Below the pieces are notes generated by a model, which searched no databases, was not told the DNA's origin, and saw nothing but the letters and a program-made list of their open reading frames with translations. Shown here one piece after another: positions 6,931 through 13,982 of a stretch of 15,350 nt of DNA (positions are counted from its first letter, which is position 1; every line of letters begins with the position of its first letter). The stretch comes from CAZHZT01 sp964537285 (lineage in GTDB: Bacteria > Bacteroidota > Bacteroidia > Chitinophagales > Saprospiraceae): assembly GCA_964537285.1 (NCBI GenBank), contig CAZHZT010000134.1, positions 1 to 15,350 on the forward strand, read 5' to 3'. The translations under genes were made by a program, and so were the position numbers.

Positions 6931-7959
6931 ATGAATAAAAATACTTTATCAGATAAAACAGGAGTCCTGATTGTCAATCTGGGAACGCCTGATGCACCGA
7001 GCCGCGGAGCAGTTTACAGATATTTGAGGCAATTTCTTACAGATCCGAGGGTAATTGACTATCCTTGGCTTGCCAGGCAGCTTCTGGTACAAGGCATAAT
7101 AGCACCCATTCGCTCGGGCAGTTCTGCCAAATTATATAAAAAGCTTTGGCTGGAAGAAGGCTCTCCATTAAAAGTTTATGGCGAACGCGTTGCAGAGGGT
7201 TTACAAAACATACTCGGCGAAAATTACCATGTTGAGTTGGCCATGCGCTATCAAAACCCGTCTATCGGATATGCAGTCAATAAACTTTTTGAGTCCAAGG
7301 TATCCGAGATTGTTGTTTTCCCGATGTTTCCTCAGTATGCTTCTGCTACTACTGGTTCGGTTCATGATGAGGTAATGCGCGTACTTCGTACCAAGCAGAT
7401 TATTCCGAACGTGCGATTCATAAATTCCTATCATGATTTTGAGCCTATGATCGATATTTTTGTTGAAAATGCTCAAAAACACGATCTTAATTCGTTCGAT
7501 CATATTCTGTTCAGTTATCATGGTTTGCCTCAGCGGCAGTTGAAGCGAGCAGATGATTTTAACTATTGTCTTTGCAAAGAGAATTGCTGCCAGAGCCTGT
7601 CAGAAGTTAATCAGTTTTGCTATTCCGCTCAATGCCATGCCACTTCTTACGCTATTGCAGATAAATTAGGTTTATCTAAAGATCAGTATTCGATTTGCTT
7701 TCAATCTCGCTTAGGCCCGGAAAAATGGGCCCAGCCTTACACCAGTAAGATCATTGAAGAAAGAGCTGAAAAAGGGGATAAACGCTTATTGGTGTTCTGC
7801 CCGGCTTTCGTTTCCGATTGCCTGGAAACAACTATTGAAATTTCAGACGAATATCAGGAGCTTTTTGAAGAAAAAGGAGGTGAAGAAGTTGTTCTGGTAG
7901 AAAGCCTGAATGATCACCCGAAATGGATTTCCGGAATTAAGGAGTTGATTGTTAATTAG
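6931..7959 (+). CDS. hemH: Ferrochelatase (protohaem ferro-lyase)
   Basis: This 342-residue enzyme inserts Fe2+ into protoporphyrin IX, the last step of the protoporphyrin-dependent haem pathway, at the cytoplasmic membrane surface. The N-terminal GVLIVNLGTPDAPS (11-24), the catalytic histidine H197 in SYHGLPQRQ, the FQSRLGPEKWAQPYT block (257-271), and CLETTIEI with the conserved glutamate E303 are all typical. Between the catalytic loop and the QSRLG block is a cysteine-rich insertion with C213, C215, C219, C220, C230 and C235. I recall such cysteine-rich segments in Bacteroidota HemH proteins; they could bind metal or form disulfides, but this is not shown. The gene is single, divergent from surE, with a hairpin directly after the stop. 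Confidence 0.96.
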   Translation: MNKNTLSDKTGVLIVNLGTPDAPSRGAVYRYLRQFLTDPRVIDYPWLARQLLVQGIIAPIRSGSSAKLYKKLWLEEGSPLKVYGERVAEGLQNILGENYHVELAMRYQNPSIGYAVNKLFESKVSEIVVFPMFPQYASATTGSVHDEVMRVLRTKQIIPNVRFINSYHDFEPMIDIFVENAQKHDLNSFDHILFSYHGLPQRQLKRADDFNYCLCKENCCQSLSEVNQFCYSAQCHATSYAIADKLGLSKDQYSICFQSRLGPEKWAQPYTSKIIEERAEKGDKRLLVFCPAFVSDCLETTIEISDEYQELFEEKGGEEVVLVESLNDHPKWISGIKELIVN

Positions 7960-7962
7960 ATT

Positions 7963-8000
7963 AACATAAGTTATCCCGAAAATTCGGGATGACTTATGTT
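7963..8000. terminator. Hairpin after the hemH stop codon
   Basis: AACATAAGTTATCCCGAA (7963-7980) pairs with TTCGGGATGACTTATGTT (7983-8000); the single T/G mismatch becomes a wobble pair in RNA. It begins three bases after the hemH TAA. No T-run follows on the + strand (TGAAAAAAATC), so it is either a stem-type terminator/stabiliser or a dispersed repeat. The complement of one arm reappears at the window end (15325-15346). Confidence 0.6.
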
Positions 8001-8021
8001 TGAAAAAAATCTTTATATAGT

Positions 8022-8518
8022 TCTTTTAAGGTTCTGGATGATTTCATTTGGTCGAAATTAATTTGGGAAGTCCTCAAGGAAGGCCGTTAGGTCTGCCTGA
8101 TCTTTTCTCCAAATCCTCCTGGGGAAAAGAGTATTCTATATAATTTCTTCCGCTTAGCAAGTAGCCTCAATATCGTCAATTTAAGCTCGTTATAGCCCGG
8201 CACTTCAGTGCCGGGAAAATAATTTTCAGGCTGGGCTTTAGCCCTTTTGCTATTAATGGGCTAAAGCCCTGGTAAATCTTAATATATCACCTGGCGCTAA
8301 AGCGCCAGGCAAAGAAAAAGCTTAAGTTAACGACATTGAGCGGTAGCCCAAAACACAAGAGCTATAGCTTATGATGTGCTTCCGCTACGCGGAAGTTGGT
8401 CTCTATATCTTATAACCCTGGGAGAACCCAGGGCTACGATCAGACAGGCCTAACGGCCTGCTTTAAAGACTTCCCAAATTAATTTCGACCAAATGAAATC
8501 ATCCAGAACCTCTTTTAA
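8022..8518. mobile_element. 481-bp MITE-like foldback element (8030-8510) with 8-bp target duplication
   Basis: The element proper runs from 8030 to 8510. Its terminal inverted repeats are 73 nt each (8030-8102 and 8438-8510); the outer 43 nt (8030-8072, 8468-8510) are perfect, starting GGTTCTGGATGATTTC. It is flanked by the exact 8-bp direct repeat TCTTTTAA at 8022-8029 and 8511-8518, consistent with a transposase-generated target duplication. It contains no open frame of useful size, so it must be mobilised in trans if at all. The interior is nested inverted repeats: CTCAATATCGTCAATTTAAG-type arms at 8166-8187 and 8319-8340, enclosing further hairpins. A 41-nt relative of the terminal repeat lies at 15278-15318. 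I cannot name the parent transposase family. Confidence 0.85.
8101..8433. repeat. Hairpin cluster inside the MITE
   Basis: At least six short stems line up inside the element: 8101-8130 (TCTTTTCTCC with GGGGAAAAGA), 8196-8215 (CCCGGCAC/GTGCCGGG), 8233-8269 (GGGCTTTAGCCC/GGGCTAAAGCCC), 8290-8309 (CCTGGCGCT/AGCGCCAGG), 8379-8395 (CTTCCGC/GCGGAAG), and 8416-8433 (CCCTGGG/CCCAGGG). The GC-rich stems contrast with AT-rich surroundings and resemble REP-type hairpins. The arrangement suggests a structured single-strand or RNA form. Confidence 0.75.
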
Positions 8519-8528
8519 TCAAGGCCTT

Positions 8529-8558
8529 ATCTACTTTTTTATCAAGAAAAAAGTAGAT
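8529..8558. terminator. Hairpin downstream of the large secreted-protein gene
   Basis: ATCTACTTTTTT (8529-8540) pairs perfectly with AAAAAAGTAGAT (8547-8558) around a 6-nt loop. It lies 48 bp beyond the stop of the leftward gene. Two more inverted repeats lie between it and that stop: ATTTACAT/ATGTAAAT at 8568-8587, and ATCATTGATT at 8561-8570 matching AATCAATGAT at 8612-8621, which reaches into the last codons. A terminator role is likely but there is no classic T-tract after the stem on the minus strand. Confidence 0.5.
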
Positions 8559-8605
8559 ACATCATTGATTTACATAGATATGTAAATATTTTTTACAGCC
8601 ATATT

Positions 8606-11600
8606 TTACCTAATCAATGATACACTTCCTGTAAATTGCTCCAGTTGTCCATTTTTCCATTTTATGTTAATCAAGTACACAAACACTCCCGGATTCATTT
8701 CTTTTCCCTTGAAGGTACCATCCCAACCTGAAGAAGGGTCATTTGCAAGGGTGTTTTCCATATTAAATACAAGTTGTCCCCATCGATCATAAATTTGAAA
8801 AGTTTCGATAATAAATTGTGATGGATTGGCACTACTCAAGTAGAAAATATCATTAAAACCATCTTCATTCGGAGAAAAAACATTCGGTAGATAAATTCCC
8901 TGCTTTTCAAATACTTGAATGAAAACACTACTTTCTACTTCACATCCAAGACTATCTTGCAGAAATAAGAAATACCGGGTATTTTCTTCAGGATTGACAG
9001 TGGGATCAAGACAATCTCCACATTCCACATCCGGAACCCATTGGATGGATGCCGGATTGAAATTAACCAATGGATTTAGTTCAATTGAGTTTCCTGCTTC
9101 TAATTCGACTACATCATTAGGAAAGCCTAAAAACAAGAAAGGTGGAGATGGAATTTCAAGTTCAACGATATTTTCACAACCTGAAGCATCTTCAACCTCT
9201 ATTTGATAAAAGCCTCCTTCTAAAGAGTCAATAATAAAGGGAAATTCACTTACCATTTCGAAAGACTGGAATCCGTTTACCAAGATGTTAACAGGAAGCG
9301 TGCCGCTATTGATAGAATCAAGCAGAATAGAACCTGAATTTTCACCATAACAATCGGGAGCATCAAATGAAACGTTCAGCTCCGGTTTCGAGAAGTTCAA
9401 CGCTACTGTAAGGATAGAATCGCAGCCCCCCTGGCTTTCCAGTGTATCGGTAAATACTCCAGTTTGTGCAATTGGAGTACCATTGAAAACATAGGCTTCT
9501 CCTTCGCATAGCTCGAAGGTTCCCAAATCTTCTTCGTAAACACTTTCAATACTCAAGTTTAAGCTAATGATCGTATCACAGCCGACGGAAGCATTTACAG
9601 TATCTATATATAAGCCGGGTAGCGTGAGATCCAGTCCACCAAAGGTATAAGATTCGCCTTCACAAATAGTTGCCTCTATAAAGCTTTCTTCTAAGGGAGT
9701 TACAGATAGATTGTAAGTAATTATGCTATCACAACCATTTAATGCCTCCCCTGTAAGTGTATCAATGAAAATGGTATCTGAAAAAAACCAATTATTTACA
9801 ATAAATATGGAATCTCCCTGGCAGAGACTTGAAAAAATGGTATCGTATGAGGGAAGTAAAAGTGAAACACTGGTTAAAACAACACTATCACAGCCTGCCT
9901 GATTAGTTAGAACAATGACCTGAAGCCCTGTATCAAGGGGATTACAACTGCTGGAAAACTCATAAGTCGTGTCTCCTAATAGCAAGTCTGTTTGCGTGAT
10001 CACCACACTATCACAGCCAACGGCATTTGTATACATTTCTACCACCATTCCTGTATCTAAAGCATTACAACTGCTGGAAAAATCATAAGTCGTGTCTCCT
10101 AATAGCAAGTCTGTCTGCGTGAGCACTACACTATCGCAGCCAACGGCATTCGTGTACATTTCCACCAGAATCCCTGTATCTAATGCATTGCAACTACTCG
10201 AAAATTCATAAGTCGTATCTCCTAGTAGCAAGTCCGTCTGCGTGAGCACTACACTATCGCAGCCAACGGCATTCGTATACATTTCTACTACAATTCCAGT
10301 ATCTAAAGCATTACAACTGCTGGAAAAATCAAAAGTCGTGTCTCCCAACAACAAGTCCGTCTGCGTGATTACCACACTATCGCAGCCAACGGCATTCGTG
10401 TACATTTCCACCAGAATCCCTGTATCTAATGCATTGCAACTACTCGAAAATTCATAAGTCGTATCTCCTAGTAGCAAGTCCGTCTGCGTGAGCACTACAC
10501 TATCGCAGCCAACGGCATTCGTATACATTTCTACTACAATTCCAGTATCTAAAGCATTACAACTGCTGGAAAAATCAAAAGTCGTGTCTCCCAACAACAA
10601 GTCCGTCTGCGTGATTACCACACTATCACAGCCTACGGCATTTGTATACATTTCTACCAGAATTCCTGTATCTAAAGCATTACAACTGCTGGAAAACTCA
10701 TAAGTCGTGTCTCCTAATAACAAATCCGTCTGCGTGATCACTACACTATCGCAGCCTACAGCATTTGTATACATTTCTACTAAAACTCCCGTATCTAATG
10801 CATTGCAACTGCTGGAAAACTCATAGGTGGTATCTCCTAATAACAAGTCGGTCTGCGTGAGCACCACACTATCACAGCCAACGGCATTCGTATACATTTC
10901 TACTACAATTCCCGTATCTAAAGCATTACAACTGCTGGAAAATTCATAGGCCGTATCTCCTAATAGCAAGTCCGTCTGCGTGATCACCATATTATCGCAG
11001 CCTACTGCATTCGTGTACATTTCTACTACAATTCCCGTATCTAAGGCGTTACAACTGCTGGAAAATTCATAGGTCGTATCTCCTAATAGCAAGTCGGTCT
11101 GCGTGATCACCACACTATCGCAGCCTACTGCATTCGTGTACATTTCTACTACAATCCCTGTATCTAAAGCATTACAACTGCTGGAAAACTCATAAGTCGT
11201 ATCTCCTAATAACAAATCCGTCTGCGTGATCACTACACTATCGCAGCCCAGGGTACTTTGAAATACAGAAATCGTTATTCCTGTATCCAGAACATTACAA
11301 CTTAAATTGCTAAAAAAACTGGTATCCGCTTCTACTAAACTTGTGTAAGTGAAAACCAAACTATCGCAACCACTTGCATTTGTATAGGTTTGTGTTACCC
11401 AACCAGTATCAGAAGGTTGACAACTGCTTGCACTCAGATATATGGAATCGGGAGGACTATACTCAAAAAAGCTAATTTGAATCAAGCTATCGCAGCCTCC
11501 TTGACTTAATTGTATTAAGGTATCCGAATAACTCGAAGAGCAATCGACTAAAGTATCTAACAGGATAATAGGCTGAATAACATTTGAAATAATTTCTATA

Positions 11601-13729
11601 GAGTCAATAGTCTCACATCCGTTAACGCCCGTAACGCTTACCATATACCAACCTGCCTGGGAAACAGAGATGTTAAAACCGGAATCCTGAAAAGAATCGG
11701 GTCCATTCCATTGATAATTAAAAGAACTGTCTATTGGAAATAAATCAATATTGGCTATCGTGTCGATACAATTAAGTGATTCCCCACTCAATTGAAAGAA
11801 AGGAGTAATAGTATCCTGAAAAACAAAAAACTCCGTTGAGTCCAGGCAACCATCTAGAGATTGGCCATAAAAAATATAAGTTCCTTCCATATTCACGTCT
11901 ACAGTAGTATCGGAGGTGATAAACCCATCAGCACCTGACCACCAGAACGTGTCTAAAGGAATTGAAAAAGAGGCTAGTAAGTTGGCAACAGTATCAACGC
12001 AATTGATCAATGTATCTCCGCTTATTTGTAAAAAACCTGTTTGTATATCCTCACTAACAAAAGCCGTATCCTGGCCAGAACATCCATTACCATCAGTAAT
12101 GGTCAGGATATACTGCCCCGTATCTGAAACCATTGGGTTAGCTAAAGTCGATTCAAAGCCATTCGGCCCAGCCCATAAGTAATTTACATTACTTTCTGTT
12201 GAATCAATAATCAAAGATACAGAGGAGGAATCACAACTCAATACATTGTCAAGCACTTGAATGTAGGGGGTGTCAATTAAAGAGAAAACTTCGGCTGTAG
12301 CCGTATTGACACAACCATTACTTGTATTTACAATGGTCAGGGAATAAATCCCCGGAACATTGACTTCGGGTGTTAATATTCCGGAAGAAAAACCGTCAGG
12401 CCCGGTCCAAAGTATGCTAAATTCGGGCCCACTTGAGGAATTGCCGCCGTCCAAAGTATCAAAAGCCTGAAAACAGTCAATAGTCAAATTCCCGCCGGGG
12501 TCAACTATTGGCAACTCATCATCCTGGCTTACGGTAACGGTTGTCATTGCTGAGCAAATCACTCCGTTTTGCTCATGGCTGACAGTAAGGGTATAATCTC
12601 CCTCTTCAAAAACCAAAGCATCCTTGCCGGCAACAAAAAAGCCATTGGGGCCACTCCATTCGTAGCTGACATTGGCCACAGGATCCAGAACGGATGGAAC
12701 CGCTGAAAGCGTTATTGAATTAATAATGCAATTAAGTTCAGAATACGGAAAAACCGCTGCAACTGGTTGAAGGATTTCTAGGTTTAGGTTGACCGTGCTA
12801 TCGCAGCCATTAACCGAGCTTATGACAGTACTACCTGTAAAATCGTTACAATAAGGAGTTGTGCCTACAAAAAAGCATTCTCCCTCACATAAAACTGCAT
12901 CAACAAAAGAAACAGAAGCAGGAACAATTTCTACCAAGACATCATCACTTTCTTCACAATATGGAATGAGCGCAATATCATCCAGAAGAAAATCATTCCC
13001 CAACAATCCACCATTTGAACTTTGGTTGACAATACAAATGGTAGCAGTAGTAGCTGAACCTGAATACCAAAGAACATCATATGGCGTCCATGAACAAAAA
13101 CTGGAAGGCAAAGAAATGGAATTGCCCACAGGAGTACCATTAATTGAAACGCTTAACTCTCCGGGAAAAATTGGCTGGGCCGTTGCCACCCAAAAACTGA
13201 AATCGTAATAGGTATTAGGACTTATACTGACCGTTTGACACCAAACATTTGCGCCTATGGTCCCATCTCCATTTACAATCATCATTTGCCCCATGCCAGT
13301 GGTATGATCCACACAAGGTGGGAATATAGTGCTCACTATATCCGGGGAAGTGGTCACAGAATAAGAACCACTATTAATTAAATCATTTGGAGCATATAAA
13401 TAATCACTGGAAAACCCCGTATTCCCTTGCTCAAAATCTCCGTTCACAATTAGATTGGTGCTTCCGGGAGCGTAGGCAGTTAAGGTAAAAAGAGTTGTTT
13501 GGAAAACATCTGCCGATGGATTAAGGATGGTAGAATCCGATAAAAGCGATCCCGGCGACCATTCTGAAAAGAGGTAACTTCCACTAATATTGCCATTTAA
13601 GGGTACCGTTCCTCCAGGTTCACAAATAGTAATATCTGTTCCGGCATTTACAGAAAAAGGGCAGTTTTGCCCAATACCAATTCGTTGCAAGGAGAAAAAT
13701 AACAGGAAAATAAAGATAAGTTTTTTCAA
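8606..13729 (-). CDS. Giant secreted modular protein with GCDS repeats and a T9SS type B (gliding-motility) C-terminal domain
   Basis: This 1707-residue protein should be exported by Sec and then released or surface-attached through the type IX system. The signal peptide is residues 1-20 (MKKLIFIFLLFFSLQRIGIG). Domains in order: a PKD/Ig-like region (about 22-86); a galactose-binding-like jelly roll starting NLIVNGDFEQG (about 91-258); one GCDS unit (about 279-319); five Ig/PKD-like domains with W.GP.GF motifs (about 327-715); degenerate GCDS units (725-838); ten near-identical 41-residue units (839-1248) and one degenerate unit (1249-1289); three longer ICEGE...GCDS units (to about 1430); two SprB-like segments; and the C-terminal domain LPNVFSPNEDGFNDIF...YDRWGQLVF (1614-1707), which identifies a T9SS type B cargo. 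No catalytic domain is visible, so an adhesin or matrix role is inferred. An AT-rich TATATTTA (13750-13757, minus) resembles a -7 box. Confidence 0.93.
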   Translation of the reverse strand: MKKLIFIFLLFFSLQRIGIGQNCPFSVNAGTDITICEPGGTVPLNGNISGSYLFSEWSPGSLLSDSTILNPSADVFQTTLFTLTAYAPGSTNLIVNGDFEQGNTGFSSDYLYAPNDLINSGSYSVTTSPDIVSTIFPPCVDHTTGMGQMMIVNGDGTIGANVWCQTVSISPNTYYDFSFWVATAQPIFPGELSVSINGTPVGNSISLPSSFCSWTPYDVLWYSGSATTATICIVNQSSNGGLLGNDFLLDDIALIPYCEESDDVLVEIVPASVSFVDAVLCEGECFFVGTTPYCNDFTGSTVISSVNGCDSTVNLNLEILQPVAAVFPYSELNCIINSITLSAVPSVLDPVANVSYEWSGPNGFFVAGKDALVFEEGDYTLTVSHEQNGVICSAMTTVTVSQDDELPIVDPGGNLTIDCFQAFDTLDGGNSSSGPEFSILWTGPDGFSSGILTPEVNVPGIYSLTIVNTSNGCVNTATAEVFSLIDTPYIQVLDNVLSCDSSSVSLIIDSTESNVNYLWAGPNGFESTLANPMVSDTGQYILTITDGNGCSGQDTAFVSEDIQTGFLQISGDTLINCVDTVANLLASFSIPLDTFWWSGADGFITSDTTVDVNMEGTYIFYGQSLDGCLDSTEFFVFQDTITPFFQLSGESLNCIDTIANIDLFPIDSSFNYQWNGPDSFQDSGFNISVSQAGWYMVSVTGVNGCETIDSIEIISNVIQPIILLDTLVDCSSSYSDTLIQLSQGGCDSLIQISFFEYSPPDSIYLSASSCQPSDTGWVTQTYTNASGCDSLVFTYTSLVEADTSFFSNLSCNVLDTGITISVFQSTLGCDSVVITQTDLLLGDTTYEFSSSCNALDTGIVVEMYTNAVGCDSVVITQTDLLLGDTTYEFSSSCNALDTGIVVEMYTNAVGCDNMVITQTDLLLGDTAYEFSSSCNALDTGIVVEMYTNAVGCDSVVLTQTDLLLGDTTYEFSSSCNALDTGVLVEMYTNAVGCDSVVITQTDLLLGDTTYEFSSSCNALDTGILVEMYTNAVGCDSVVITQTDLLLGDTTFDFSSSCNALDTGIVVEMYTNAVGCDSVVLTQTDLLLGDTTYEFSSSCNALDTGILVEMYTNAVGCDSVVITQTDLLLGDTTFDFSSSCNALDTGIVVEMYTNAVGCDSVVLTQTDLLLGDTTYEFSSSCNALDTGILVEMYTNAVGCDSVVLTQTDLLLGDTTYDFSSSCNALDTGMVVEMYTNAVGCDSVVITQTDLLLGDTTYEFSSSCNPLDTGLQVIVLTNQAGCDSVVLTSVSLLLPSYDTIFSSLCQGDSIFIVNNWFFSDTIFIDTLTGEALNGCDSIITYNLSVTPLEESFIEATICEGESYTFGGLDLTLPGLYIDTVNASVGCDTIISLNLSIESVYEEDLGTFELCEGEAYVFNGTPIAQTGVFTDTLESQGGCDSILTVALNFSKPELNVSFDAPDCYGENSGSILLDSINSGTLPVNILVNGFQSFEMVSEFPFIIDSLEGGFYQIEVEDASGCENIVELEIPSPPFLFLGFPNDVVELEAGNSIELNPLVNFNPASIQWVPDVECGDCLDPTVNPEENTRYFLFLQDSLGCEVESSVFIQVFEKQGIYLPNVFSPNEDGFNDIFYLSSANPSQFIIETFQIYDRWGQLVFNMENTLANDPSSGWDGTFKGKEMNPGVFVYLINIKWKNGQLEQFTGSVSLIR
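9986..11215 (-). repeat. Ten 123-bp tandem repeats (41-residue units) in the secreted protein
   Basis: The conserved landmark TCATAAGTCG or a variant recurs exactly every 123 bp at 9960, 10083, 10206, 10329, 10452, 10575, 10698, 10821, 10944, 11067 and 11190. In protein this is ten units of LLLGDTTYEFSSSCNALDTG plus VEMYTNAVGCDSVVITQTD with only a few substitutions (I/V/L, Y/F, E/D). Each unit has two cysteines. An eleventh, diverged unit follows at 9863-9985, and diverged relatives precede the array. Many differences between units are silent; for example the LLLG codons differ between units that keep the same residues. Confidence 0.93.
10128..10627. repeat. Exact 246-bp (two-unit) duplication inside the array
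   Basis: Bases 10128-10381 are identical to 10374-10627 (254 nt each, offset 246), while other neighbouring units differ at several silent sites. The matched pair is the alternating TTFDF...IVV / TTYEF...ILV unit type. This marks a recent tandem duplication of two units, or gene conversion between them. Confidence 0.9.
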
Positions 13730-13763
13730 GGGATTCAGTTTTTTTCCTGTAAATATATAAAAC

Positions 13764-13982
13764 TAACTAAAATGAATTTTAAGAGGCCGTTCTCGCTTTG
13801 AAAAATAAACGCGCCTACGGCGCGAAACTCCTTTTAGAGGGAGGCCGAAAGGGCTACTTTGCTTCGCAAAATAGCCCTTTCGGCCTCTCTCTAAAGAAAA
13901 TATCGCCGCGAAGCGGCCTAAATTTGGTTTTGGATTTCCAAAACGAGAATTGCTACGGCCTGCTCAAACTCATTTTAGCTAA
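13764..13982. repeat. Foldback repeat with nested hairpins between the two exported-protein genes
   Basis: Outer arms 13764-13800 and 13939-13982 are imperfect inverted copies sharing CTAAAATGA, AGGCCGT and TCTCG(C/T)TTTG. Inside are a CGCGCC-TAC-GGCGCG stem (13810-13824), a long stem with arms 13833-13862 and 13866-13895 (28 of 30 paired, 3-nt TTC loop), GCCGC-GAA-GCGGC (13905-13917), and GTTTTGG/CCAAAAC (13927-13944). The right arm overlaps the last four bases of the phospholipase-like gene, including its stop codon. I see no clear target duplication. It lies upstream of the large secreted-protein gene start at 13729 and could stop read-through from the gene before it. Confidence 0.7.

Noticed and set aside
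8101..8433. CRISPR array
   Set aside because: The hairpins are all different in sequence, irregularly spaced, and enclosed by terminal inverted repeats; there are no repeated units with spacers.
10242..10703. Two identical 71-codon open frames on the + strand inside the repeat array
   Set aside because: They are antisense shadows of the tandem repeats of the secreted protein and recur only because the DNA repeats.
9986..11215. CRISPR-like or minisatellite noncoding array
   Set aside because: The 123-bp units stay in frame within one long coding sequence and vary mainly at silent positions, so this is a protein repeat.
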